A program made the position numbers and the translations under genes. The notes beneath the pieces were generated by a model. The model was not told the origin of the DNA. It did no database searches and saw only the letters and a list, made by a program, of their open reading frames with translations. A DNA stretch of 64,000 nucleotides from Psilocybe azurescens (lineage: Eukaryota; Basidiomycota; Agaricomycetes; Agaricales; Agrocybaceae), in the NCBI GenBank assembly GCA_023853785.1, contig JAJIRX010000932.1:62001-126000 (forward strand), given 5' to 3'. This document shows positions 50,880 to 62,509 of this stretch, in pieces; the stretch's first letter is position 1; every line of letters starts with the position of its first letter.

Positions 50880-51830
50880 AACTACACAGGTCTCAAGGCT
50901 TCAACAGAGGTGGTGGATGTACACCCGCGTGTATGGCGTGCGGTATGCCACTGCCGGCGTTTTCGTTTTTGTCTCTTGAGTTGTGTTTGTTTTTGCGGAT
51001 AAGTGAGTTGTGTTGATGGATGAGGAAGGGGGAAGGGGAGAGGGACGAGCAGCCGCAGCCTCGCCGGAGAACACAGGCCCATCCACGCCGTGTTACAACC
51101 TCGCCCAGGGCGCAAACGCGATGGGCGAGCACGGGAAAACCGGTCTCCTATCCTCCTCTTCCTCTTCCTTACCCTCCTTATTCGCCTTGCGCTCCATGTT
51201 ACCACGAGAAGCGGAAGAGGGAAGTGCACCCTGGAACGCATCTGCGAACAGCGAGGACTCCAGCGCCTAGAGGTAGTGTCCGATCCCCGGCATCCTCCTC
51301 TGCCGCTTCCGCTTTCCCGTCCCCCTCACACACTTTCACCCCCAAATCCCTGATAGCCAGAACTCCCTGTATAATCCCTTACAGGAAACACAAGGTCCAG
51401 CTCTACGCCCACATCCGCCGCACGCTGCGCTCACCCTACATCTAATCAGTCTACACCAAAGTGCGTAATATGATGCAGAATCTCGCGTGCTGAGAGCACA
51501 ACTGTGAGGAAACGCAGTTTTGAAGGCGGGCAGGGAGGAGAGGGAGGAGAGGGTGGGGTTTATGGAGGTGGGGATAGGTTCGGGTTGGTAATCTGATGTG
51601 GATTGGGGTTGGGGTTTGAAATGCTGAAATTTGCGAACCGAAGGAGCAGGAGCAGGAGCAGGAGCAGAAGAAGGGAGGAGAAGCAGAAGCAGAGGCAGAA
51701 GTAAAGAAGCCTTCCGTGCCGTGGAGAGCGGAGAAGGCTTCGCGTGCTGGTAGAGAGGCGCCAGTGGATATGTTGATGAATATCGCTGGGAGGTAGGTGG
51801 GAGCGGGGTGAGTTCGGTGCTGTCGGTATT
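50880..51830 (-). pseudogene. Unknown gene family P, fragment P2 (5' part)
   Basis: It carries the 5'-side peptides of family P on the minus strand: the stretch matching PHKILHHITHFGVD (about 51450-51510, with changes), LESSLFADAFQG (about 51230-51270) and HGVDGPVFSGE (about 51060-51100, preceded by an in-frame stop). The alanine/serine-rich low-complexity segment at 51620-51710 matches 46000-46070 in P1. The downstream peptides (LVLHNLAVL and YSSDMRVF) are not here but are found 1.7 kb further on in fragment P2b, out of normal order. Confidence 0.5.
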
Positions 51831-52679
51831 GGTGGCTGATCGATCATGATCAATGTGATCGGCGCTGATGTGATTGGTTGGGGATGAGAGATAAGATTAC
51901 ATTCATCACTACCGCATTTCTTCGAACATTCCTTCAGGAGCTTTTAATCAACATTCGAATTCTCTGTGGGTTTTCCTCGCTGCTATTTTACCTACGCACC
52001 ATAAAACTACTACTGATCAGTGCTATTTAAGACGGGGAAAGGTTAAAAGGGACTTGACAAATCCAGCTGAAGACAAGGTGCGTTGGTCAAGTTATGCTAT
52101 AGCCAACGAGACCACTGTTTCCTAACTTCTTCCCCGTACGAACCAAGGATGGAGAGACAGGAAAACGAGGAAAATATATTCCCATGTAACGCTGTCAATC
52201 GTCACATCCAACGACAGCCTTGTTCGTTCGACTCGGGCTTGACAAGGACTTCCAATGATACACCAACCCTCTCCAATGTATCATCGGGGGAACAGGTACA
52301 GGAAGATGAAGAGGAGAGAGAAGATGTGAAGACTCCGATATGGTACCCAGAAGTACTATTCTGAGCCCTTTATTTCTGTCTTTCTCTTGTTCACGTAGGG
52401 TACTTACTCTATCACTACCATATGTATCGAACATGGACCATGCCAAAAGTTGAAGTTGAATTGAAGTCAAAACCTTGTATATGAAGTCCGGGGTGGATAG
52501 AAAGGAATCAGAAATCAGGACTTGGAAATTAGAGTGCTCGAAGCATCATGACATGTAGGTGTATGGGATATTTATGCATTGACCCCATCACATCACACTG
52601 AAAACGAAAGCCACGAGTGGGCGTGAGTATCAACTAACTTTCAGGCTAACCCTTCATCTCAACGCACCTTTTTTCTTTG

Positions 52680-53060
52680 GGCAATCAATCGAACCCATCC
52701 GCCAGTGCTCAAGGATCCAACGCACAACTTTCACTTTCCTCAGGCATTTTCTCTCCAGCGAACCGTCCCTTTACCTTTTCCTCTAGCACGATCCACCACC
52801 CTCCATCCCCGCCCCGCATCCTTGAACACACGCAGTACTGCGGAGTATATTGCAGTATAATAAAGCGCCGGAATTCATCTGCCCAGTTCGTGTGATGGTG
52901 TGCATGATCGTAGATGTTGTTTTCGTTGTTGGAGGGGGAAACGGAGGCAGAGAACAAAGAGGAGCCAATCACAGCACGAACCGCCGCGAAGAACGCATAC
53001 AGAACCGCAAGATTATGCAGCAAGTGGTGGATGTACGGCTCAGTACAGTATTTGAAAAGT
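52680..53060 (-). pseudogene. Unknown gene family P, fragment P2b (3' part)
   Basis: Minus-strand peptides LLHNLAVLYAFFAAVRAV (about 52960-53020) and a degraded copy of the YSSDMRVFEDAE segment (about 52795-52880) are recognisable. The reading frame is interrupted and the 5' two thirds of the gene is absent. The same truncated layout is seen in P3b at 58.8-59.2 kb, so the truncation predates the large duplication. Confidence 0.5.
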
Positions 53061-54035
53061 AGTGTTTTCATCTCGTCCTTTGAATGCCTAGTTCCATCCA
53101 GGTACATATGCGCGGTTATAACAACCACTATTATCACAGTAGGCGACAGATTTCCAAGTCGACATACGAGTAATTGGACAGCAGAAGAGAAGGAATACAG
53201 CCGCCGAATACTTCAGGCCCACTACTAGTATAATTTATTCATCCCCGTGGTGAGTGTAGCGAGCTTGTGTATTGGTGACAGGTTGCCTGATGGTTTATAA
53301 AACCCCTTTGAGTGGTCGAAGTCATTATACTGATCCGGCCTTCACGTCTGACATACTACGTGTGAGAGGCCCTGAGTCGAACAAGTTTGTGAAATCATGT
53401 CCACAAACTAAATAATGTTGAATGTCCGTCGCACATATAGTAGGAACACCGGGACGAATAGGCAGCTAGTCGAAGCAGGTAATCCAAATGGGTGTTACTG
53501 GAGCAGGAAGACCCGGAAATCACATCAGATGTTTGTGATTATCGTGTTTGAATGTTCACAGGAGAAAGAAGGTTTAAATGAGTCCGCCGAAGATATCCAG
53601 TCGCACAAGTCGGTTGACTTGTATTCACTGTGGTTAAGAAAGCTCAAGGAAATACAACTGCAGCTTGAGTGGCGTGCTTCGAGGCTTCGTAGACAGAAAA
53701 ATCAATTTGAAGGATATGCGAATAATATGACCATACCCGGGCTCACATTGAGGGGCAGAGGGGGGAGATGTATCGCCCATAATGGTTAGACCCTGCATCT
53801 GTTGTGTGTACTAGTGGGAGCGGGAAAATTTCCTGGGAACCGATCAACATTCTTCATCTTTTGATACACGCTGCAAAGTCGAGTCAGCACCCAAGTGCAC
53901 GGAAAAGGTCGAAGAGCCTGGGAGTTAGAACGCGTGGATAAGGCTACAAGCTCTTTGTTTTTCATGAAAAGACAACCATTGTCGTCTTTTCCCCACTAAA
54001 CGGCCTGTCCCTCTATTAACACCACGACCATCACT

Positions 54036-55416
54036 ATGTCAATTTACATGAGCCAGACCCCGACCATCGTGCTCTCCAGCAGTGTAGGCGAGGAAGTGCC
54101 CAAGTTGGCACATCCTCAAAATTCCTTGACTGTAAGCTTACTTGCATCGGCGAGGATGTATACGCATTTATTTACTAACCAACCATGGTGATTATCGTAG
54201 GGTCCCTATCTAGCTCGGACATGTATCCCTCGATGTGGGGCAGCTACTCTGATATGCCGCACTGGCATTCGCCTATCCCCACGCAATTTCCGCCCAACTC
54301 TCCACTTCCCACTGACGGGCATGCTGCACCTCGCTCCCAGCCCGATAGCCTCCCCCTTTAACAAGGCGATCTCAGGCTGTATGTCTCTCGCTCGTATGCG
54401 TGATGTCAAATTGTATAACACTGTTCTAACTGCTGCTTTATGCATCGACAGATGCTTCGCCCACGGACTATTTACCTGATCTGGTCGCACCTCACATCCC
54501 GTAAGACTGATGTTCTACATGGATGCAGTACACGCTCACGCTCCGCTTTACTGACATAACTATAGGTCTACACCACTGGCACCACCACTCGTCATCGTCA
54601 TCCCAGAGAGTACCATCGAGGAGCTGCGGCAGGCGGGCCTCTACAAAGATCCAATAAATGTTGATAGAAATCGGATTTTTCCAGTACTGAGGGAGCCCGA
54701 TGAAACTCCCCCGACGACCAAACGATAACCACAAGTTTCCCCTCCGGCGGAGAGGCGGAAATAAGTGACAAAATTTATCCACCAACGCAGGACACTGCGT
54801 CACTATACGCTCCGGGGCCGGCGGACCCGTTGAGCTAGTGTATAGCATTCTGAACAGTGATGGAAGGTATGAAATTTATTCCTGCCTCTCGACTGATAGA
54901 TGGTAACGAGTGTCATTTTCTCAAACTAGTGGGGTGGGCGACACGAGCATTGGAGCTCAGGAGATGTCACAAGGTATGCACGCCGTTTATCTATCCTCTC
55001 GATTGTAAGGTAATAATGGGTGTCACTTAGGCATAGGAGCAGAAGTCCAACTGCGACGCAGAAGGGCAAGAAAGGTTGTCGACATGCTGGACCGAAACAC
55101 CGCGTTCTGGGTCCACAGCCTAAAGCGAAGGCTCCCAAGGCACGAGCGAGTCAAAAGACCAGGATCCCTGTGATGATGCAGGGACAGGCTGTCAAAGCCC
55201 TGCCACCCTCTACCGACGGGGTAAACTTCCATTGTATGGCCCCCTCGGCCCCACCACCTTCGCCTACGAGAGATGAGATATGCCAACAATCGGCGTTTAA
55301 AGTCGGCGCTGGCATCAATAATGCCAAATTTTATAAGTGAGTATTCATCACTTGGCGGCTTGAAACAAACTGACATTCACCTTTCTAGTTACAATTCGTT
55401 CAAATATCCATCGTGA
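54036..55416 (+). pseudogene. Unknown gene Q, copy Q1 (probably decayed)
   Basis: Same exon-intron plan as copy Q2 at 60214. The start is MSIYMSQTPTIVL, with a first intron 54130-54201 and a serine/tyrosine/proline-rich exon. An exon with DYLPDLVAPHIP is followed by PPLVIVIPESTIEELRQAG and, after further introns, the basic segment ending ARASQKTRIPVMMQG and CQQSAFKVGAGINN. It has lost about 145 bases of the proline-rich exon compared with Q2. The frame after DETPP runs into a stop (TTKR-stop) because one base is missing relative to Q2. Like Q2 it shows a frame conflict at CCCCC 54354-54358. Probably a non-functional paralogue. Confidence 0.5.
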
Positions 55417-56559
55417 AAACAGTCTGCGCTGTAGCTTGCTGACGGTATAGAAGAATGTGCCAATGGTGGTGATAGAGGATTTCGGGAATCATGGGCGAGC
55501 ACGTCGGGCGCATCGATGAGGACAATGTAGTACGAGACTGAGATATGTGATTTTTTTGCTTCTCTCGGCTTTTATCTCCGCATATCGATTGACCGTGAGA
55601 ATATTGGTGAGCTTCTGAACACGATGTTGCCCATATTGGTCGTTTCCCGTTTAATTTCGGCATTGGATATAGTACGAAGAACTATATCTTCTCTTTTCCC
55701 CCTTAATTCTCCCGTTTCCATTTAATAATCTAACAAGATAAGTCTATCGCTCTCTAGTTATACCCTTGCTGGCCAAATTGGGGGCCCAGATAGAAAACTC
55801 TGACTTGATGTTAATCAGACAAGAATCATTTAAGGGCGAGACTTTGCTGCCACGTTGATATAAATTACTCACTCATCAGTCATCAAACGTAGAATTTAAC
55901 CAAGCGTTCACGTTGCCGACACTGGCAGAACCCAGGCGGACCGTCGGGGTAAAAGAAGTCTGAAAATGATTCCTGGAGCATGCCGAGCGACTCGACCGAC
56001 CACGAGGTGCTAATAATGGAGAAGTATCACACCTTTCGTGTATGCTTTTTGGATCCAGTCTTCTGACACTGAGGAAAGGATGTTAATGATATGAGAATGG
56101 CATTGAGCACTGAGGCATTTAACATCGCATGCGTCGATGCAACTGGGAGCCTTTTGGGACTAACGGAGGAGATTGGCTCGATACCACCCTTTTCTTGCAC
56201 TGGCAATTCAGATGGTTTGAGATTGGAGGAAAATTCGGTCCATGGAGAGTTTTCAGTAGGATCACAGAGTTTAACGTCTATGGAAGGTAGGAGAAAGGGT
56301 TTGTTGGGAGGCTCTGATAGAAAGGTAGGAAGTTGGAACCCATACCGTTTCACGGTTAGACTCGGCCTCAATGGAGTTGAATATGTGTGGAAGATAGAAC
56401 ATAGGACTGAATGACACTAGTGGCTGCTGTGTCCAATAAGTACTCTGGAATCTGGCACAGTCGGAACCTAGGCCTTCGTCTCACGATTCACGAGCCCCTC
56501 TCTGTGATCTTCGCTGTTGAATTCTCTGTCGCTTTAAATTAAAATCTAAAATCCCGTCA
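55417..56559. other. Non-coding tail of the duplicated block
   Basis: No supported gene. Up to about 56110 it matches 61752-62510. The frames on both strands at 56027-56414 overlap each other and are unsupported. Confidence 0.5.
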
Positions 56560-56800
56560 AATGGTATTCAAGGGGTACCATTGTTTCTTTCTTTTCTCTC
56601 AATCTTTCTCTTGATCACGTAGGGTATCACTCACTGGGTATCGATGATCACCAGAATGCTCTGAATTAAACTTAGAACCTGAAGATGCTTTCATGCTTGT
56701 ACATTCGACAGAGTCACAGAATCGCATTTCGTCCGGGGATCCAAGCTAGAGATTAGAACGCATCAATTAAACACATCAACGACCCAACCAATTGTACGCC
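56560..56800. repeat. Module also present at 52.37-52.58 kb and 58.50-58.72 kb
   Basis: The words TTTCTCTTGATCACGTAGGGTA and TCCGGGGATCC near 56610 and 56735 correspond to similar words near 52385 and 52487, and 58525 and 58625. Each time the module is followed by a family P fragment, so it marks the repeat boundary. Confidence 0.65.
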
Positions 56801-56889
56801 CAAATAAAATTTGAGAACCCACACAAAGATCATAAATAAAAACGATTTGGTTAGTATCAATCGCCCGTCAGCTCAACGTTCAACCCTTC

Positions 56890-57790
56890 ACGTCCACTCA
56901 AGGCTCCAACACACACCTCCTCTCTCCTCCCCTCTCCCCTCCCCTCGTTCTCCCTATCACACCCTTCTCCTCTTTCACTTTCCCGTTATCATTCTCCTTC
57001 TCCTGAGCCAACCGCCCCTTTCCTCTCTCCCGATCCGCCTCTGCCCACCTCCGCTCCGCGTCCTCGAACACGCGCATGTCGGAGGAGTACGTCGTGGCGA
57101 AGTACCGGACTTCGTGCACTCCATTGTGTTGGGGTTAGCGTCGGCGTCGGCTTTGTTGTCGGCGTGGTCGTTGTCGTCGCTGTCGAGGTAGAAGTCGAGG
57201 TCGAAATCGAAGTCGAAGTTGTTGTTGGAGGGGATCATGCTGTTGAAGGGGATGACGACGGGGATGATGCCAACGATGGCTTGAAGAAGGGGAATAGGAA
57301 GTGGAAGAAGAGAGGGAAGAGGAGGAGGAGCACGCGGAGATAACACCCTGGACCCCCGCGAAGAACGCATCCAGCAGAGCGTGGGGTGAGGAGGTGGTGT
57401 TATGCATTTATGGTGGTGGAGGTGGGTTGGGATGGGGAGTTATGTTGAAGTTGGTGATCGGATGCGGATGCGGGTTCGGGTCCGGATTCAATATCCGATA
57501 TTCAGCAGGGGAAGGAGCAGACAGAGCAGAGGCAGAGGCAGCGGCAGAGGCAGAAGAAGCCTTCCGGCCGTCCGGACAACGCCTTGACCTCTTGCCTCAG
57601 CGGCAACACATCAAACGCGTACGCCCTCGTCGAGCATGTGCAGCGGGTGCACTGCAGCGGTTTCGGGTCCGAAGAGCGGTTCTGTGAGGAGAGCGGAGAG
57701 GGCTTTGCGTGCGGGTAGAGAGGTGTCGCTGGACATGTGGATGAATATCGCTGGGAGGTGCGCGGGGATGAGTTTTGTGTTGTTCGGTGG
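56890..57790 (-). pseudogene. Unknown gene family P, fragment P3 (internally deleted)
   Basis: The 5' part is well kept on the minus strand: LIPAHLPAIFIHMSSDTSLP, ALSALLTEPLFGPETAAVH and an alanine/serine-rich tract (57500-57780). The 3' part is also kept, with LLDAFFAGVQGVI (about 57345-57385) and VRYFATTYSSDMRVFEDAER (about 57050-57110). The exons between them (FGVDLSD, LYAREYVL and HGVDGP) are missing, so a central deletion joined the two ends. It contains trinucleotide-rich DNA (57130-57300) encoding aspartate runs on the minus strand. Confidence 0.55.
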
Positions 57791-58799
57791 TGCATGATCG
57801 GTCGTGATCAATGTGGATCGGCGCTGATTTGATTGGTTGGGTATGAGAGATAAGATTAGATTCATTGCTTCATTTCTTCGAACTTCCCTCAGGAGCTTTA
57901 ATCAGCGTTTGAATTCTCCGCGGTTTCTGCCTCGCTTCTCCAATCATTAGCTGGAGATAATCATAAGGATGCGGTCATAGATAAAATATTTATCTATGTA
58001 TTATCAGGTTACTATTAAGACGTGAACAAGACTACAAGTCCAGCAGCTACTCCAGCTCGAACACAAGAAGTGTGGTTCGAATTATGCTGTAGCCAACGAG
58101 TTGCCGCCCATGTGAACCAAGGATGGTGAGACCGGGAATGGAGGAAAATATATTCTCGCGTAACACCGTTAAGGAAACAGTCACATCCAACAACAACGAG
58201 CATCGTTCGTTCGACTCGGACTTGACAAGAACTCCCAATGACATACCAACCCCATCTCAATTCTATCATCATCTTTCGTTCGGCGGCTCTGGTTTCTGAT
58301 AACCTCCCCTATATCAGCGCCGCAAATATATTACCATCTTATAATTCCCTTAGAAAGGATCTAAACTACCACGATTTTTTTTTATTTGCCGTTCGTGAGG
58401 AGGAGGGAGGAAGAATGGAGGAAGAGATACAAAAGAAAAAGAAAAAAACAAGGGAAAAGATCTGAAGTCCCAGAAATGGTATCCAGCAGTACTATCCTGA
58501 GCTCTTTCTTTCTTTATTTGTCCAGATCACGTAGGGTACTTGCTCTATCACTACCATATGTACCGAACAAGGCCCATGCCAAATGTTAATGTTAAATTTG
58601 AAGTTAAAATATTGAAACTGAAATCCGGGGTGGATGGTGGAAATTAAAGTGCACGAAGCAACATAACACAGAAAATCACATCGCATCGCATAGAAAATCT
58701 ATATTAAAAACAAAAAATAGTAAATCATGAGTGGCGTATGTGTATCAGCTAACTTTCAGGCTAGCCTTTCATCTCATCTCAACGCACTCTTTTTCTTTG

Positions 58800-59210
58800 G
58801 TCGATCAACCAAAACTGTCAGCCCATACTCAACCATCCAATGCACAACTATCCCTTTCCTCGTACATTTTCTCTTCAGCGAACCGTCCCTTTACCATTGC
58901 CTCTCGAACAATCCACCCCCTCCATCCCTGCTCCGCGTCCTCGAACACGCGCAGCTATGAGGAGTATATTGTGGTAAAGCGCCGGAATTCTTCTCCTCAG
59001 TTCGTGGTGGCCTGCATCATTGTAGATGTCGTTCTTGGAGGAAGCGGAGATAGAGAAGAAAGAAGAGCCAATTACAGCACGAACCGCCGTGAAGAACGCA
59101 TTGAGCACCGCAAGATTATGCGGTACGAGCTGCGCGTGCGCGGACATCTCGAGCGTGTACAGCAAGTGGTGGATGTATGCGCGTGTGTATGGCGGACGGT
59201 ACGTTGCCGT
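58800..59210 (-). pseudogene. Unknown gene family P, fragment P3b (3' part)
   Basis: The minus strand carries TLEMSAHAQLVPHNLAVLNA (about 59095-59160), then AFFTAVRAVIGSSFFSIS, and a shifted copy of the YSSDMRVFEDAE segment near 58925-58990. It has the same truncated shape as P2b. The sequence upstream on the minus strand (59165-59215) has the GTGTATGGCG-type spacer seen also beside P2 at 50925. Confidence 0.5.
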
Positions 59211-60213
59211 GTGTGTTATTTCGGCTACAGCTCAGCACAGTATATGAAAAGTAGTATTGTCATCTCGCCCTTTGAATGCTGGGTTTCAGTCAGGTACATA
59301 TGCGCGGTTACAATAAGCACTATGATCGCAGTAGGCGACAGCTTTCAAGTGGACAAGCGAGTAATTGGACAATAGAAGAGAAGGAGCATAGCCGCCGAGC
59401 ACTTCAGGGTCCTACTAATGCAATTTATACATCCCCGTGATGAGTCTAGCGAACTTGTGTACTGTTGACAGATTGCCTGATGGTTTATAATCCCCTTTGA
59501 GTACTCCAAGTAGTCACTTTCTTTCATTATGCTGACCCGGCTGTGCGTCTGACATACATATGAGAGGCCTTGAGTAAAACAAGGTTGTGAAATCATGTCC
59601 ATAGACTAAATAAATGTTGAATGTCCGAGGCATAGTAGGAACACCGGGATAAATAGGCAGCTAGTCGAAGTAGGTAATCCAAATGGGTGTTATGGAACAG
59701 AAAGAACCAGAAATCACATCAGACGTTTGTGATTATCGTATTTGAATGTTCACAAGAGAAAGAAGGTTTAAATGAGTCCGTTGAAGATACCCAGTCGCCC
59801 AAGTTGATTGACTGTGTTCGCTGTGGTTGAGAAAGCTCAGGGAAATACACCGGCAAATTGAGTGGCGTGCTTCGAGGCCTCGTAGACATAAAAATCAATT
59901 TGAAGGATATGCGAAAAATATGACCATACTCGGGCTCACAATGAGGGGCAGAGGGGGAGATACATCGCTCATAATGGTTAGACCCTGCATCTGTTGTGTG
60001 TACCAGTGGGAGCGGGAAAATTGCCTGGGAATCGATCAACATTGTTCATCTTTTGATACGTTGAGAAGTCGAGTCAGCACCAAAGGCCAAATAACCTGGG
60101 AGTTAGAACGCGTGGATAAGGCCACAAGTTCTTTGTTTTTCGTGAAAAGACAACCATTGTCGTCTTTTCCCCACTAAACGTCCTGTCCCTCCATTACCAT
60201 CACCACCATCACA

Positions 60214-61751
60214 ATGTCAATGTACATGAGCCAGACCTCGGACCTCGTGCTCTCCAGAAAAGTAGGAGAGGGTGATCAAGTTGGCACGTCCACAACATTC
60301 CATAACTGTAAGCTTGCTTGCGTCGGCGAGGATGCATATGCGTTTATTTACTAATCAACCATCATGATTATCGTAGCGTCTCTATCTAGCTCGGACGTGT
60401 ACCCATCGACGTGGGGCAACTACTATAATATGTCGGACTGGCATGTGCCTATCCCCACGCAATTGCTGCCCCGCTCCCAGCTTTCCACTTACTGGCACAC
60501 ATCTTTTCCTTCCTACTCTAATTGCGGTTGGCACTTGCCCCCTTATACACCATCCCTGATCAGCTCTATTTCATCCACCCCGTCATCCGTGCTGTCTCCA
60601 CCCCTCTGTGTCGCAAATAACGAAGCTCTTGTCAATGAGCATGCCGCACCTCGCACCCTGCCCGATAGCCGCCCCCTTTAACGAGGCGATCTCAGGCTGT
60701 ATGTCTCTCGCTTGTATGCACAATTTCAAATTGTATAACACTGTTCTAACCATTGCTTTATGGATCGACAGACGCTTTGCCCACGTACAACGACTATTTA
60801 CCTGATCTGGTCGCACCTCACATCCCGTAAGACTGATTTTCTACACGGATGCAGCACGCGCTCGCGCTCAACTTTACTGACATAACTATAGGTCCACACC
60901 ACTGGCACCACCACTCGTCATTGTCATCCCAGAGAGTACCATCGAGGAGCTGCGGCAGGCGGGCCTCTACAAAGATCCAATAAATGTTGATAAAAATCGG
61001 ATTGTTCCAGTACTGAGGGAGTCCGACGAAACTCCTCCCTACGACCAAACAATAACCACAAGTTTGCCCTCCGGCGGAGAGGCGGAAAAAAATCACAAAT
61101 TTTTATCCACCAACGCAGGACACTGCGTCGATATACGCTCCGGGGCCGGCGGACCCGTTGAGCTAGTGTATAGCGTTCTGAACAGTGATGGAAGGTATGA
61201 ATTTATTTCCGCCTCTCGACTGATAGATGGTAACGAGTGTCATTTTCTCAAACTAGTGGGGAGGGCGATACGAGCATTGGAACTCAAAGAGATGGCACAA
61301 GGTATGCACGCCGTTCATCAATTCTCTCGACTTGAAAGGTAATAACGGGTATCGTTTATGCGTAGGATCAAAAGTCCAACTGCGGCGCAGAAGGGCAAGA
61401 AACATTGTCGACGTGTTGGACCGAAATACCGCGTTATGGGCCCAGAGCCTATATCAAAGGCCGCCAAGGCACGGGCGAGCCAAAAGACCAGGATCCCTGT
61501 GATGATGCAGGGACAGGCTGTCAAAGCCCTTCCGCCCTCTACTGATGGGCTAAAATTCCGTTGCATGGCCCCCTCGGTCCCATCGCCTTTGCCTATGAGA
61601 GATGAGATATGCCAACAATCGGCTTTCAAAGTCAGCGCAGGCATCAATAATGCCAAATTTTACAAGTAAGTATTCATCGCTTGGCGGCTTGAAACAAACT
61701 GACATTCACCTTTCTAGTCACAATTCGTTCCAATATACAACGAAGAAATGA
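60214..61751 (+). CDS. Unknown basic, proline/serine-rich protein (gene Q, copy Q2)
   Basis: Exon 1 (60214-60307) is MSMYMSQTSDLVLSRKVGEG... Exon 2 (from 60377) is serine/tyrosine/proline-rich with WGNYYNMSDWHVPIPTQLL and PSYSNCGWHLPPYTPSLISS. Later exons give DYLPDLVAPHIP, then TPLAPPLVIVIPESTIEELR, LYKDPINVDKNRIVPVLRE and HCVDIRSGAGGPVELVY. Two consecutive similar introns of about 63 nt (61197-61259 and the next ending GCGTAG 61365) lead to a lysine/arginine-rich segment (KGKKHCRRVGPKYRVMGP, KAARASQK-like) and the end SAFKVSAGINNAKFYN. The basic stretch suggests nuclear or nucleic-acid binding, but I recognise no domain. Exon 2 reads into a stop at CCCCC 60672-60676 unless one base is removed; Q1 has the same conflict. 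Confidence 0.55.
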
Positions 61752-62509
61752 TCTGCGCTGTAGCTTGCTGGTGGTATAGAAGAGTGTGCTAGGTAGTGAT
61801 AGAGCATTTTGGCAAGCACGTCAGGGGCATCGATGAGGTCAATGCAGTGAGATATGTGAATTTTTTGCTTCTCTCGGCTTTTATCTCCGCATATCGATTA
61901 ACCGTGAGAACATTGGTGAGCTTCTGAACACGATGTTGGCTATAATTGTCGTCTTCCAGTTAATTTCGGCATTGGACATGGTACGAAGAGTTAGTCCGCG
62001 CCGCTTTTTCCCAGCGCAGGTATACACGCATTGATTCTCCCCCGATTTAAGCCTCATATCGGTATACCATGTTCTGTATCTTTTCCTTTTCCCCTCAATT
62101 CTTCCGTTTCCCTTCAATAATCTAACGAGATCAGTCTATCGCTCTCTAGATACTCCCACATTGAACGAATTCAAGGCCTAGATAGAAAATTCTGACTTGA
62201 TGTTGATCAGGCAAGAATTATACGAGTATTCAATACTCGGAGACTTTGGTGCGCCACGTTGGTACAGATTACTCAATTATCCGTCATCGGAAGGCAAACT
62301 TACCCAAGCGTTCACGTTGCCGACACTAGTAGTACCCAGGTGGGCCGTCGGGGTTGAAGAATTCTGAACATGATTTTTGGAGCGTGCCGAGCGATTCGAC
62401 CACGAATTCTTCATATATATGATGAGAAGGGTGCTCATTTGCAAGAAAAAGTACTACACCTTTCGTGGATGCTTTCCAGATCCAATCTTCTGACACTGAG
62501 GAAAAGGAT

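Larger units (their letters stand above)
52080..56110. repeat. Large segmental duplication, copy 1 (matches 58070-62510)
   Basis: Collinear similarity runs through the module with AACCAAGGATGG (52140 and 58120), the CACGTAGGGTACTT module (52395 and 58528), family P fragments (52.7 and 58.8 kb), the gene-Q pair (54036 and 60214), and the block with AAGCGTTCACGTTGCCGACA (55900 and 62307). The offset is about 6.0-6.4 kb, with small insertions and deletions. Divergence is clearly higher than in the 24.9/36.4-kb duplication, so this event is older. Confidence 0.9.
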
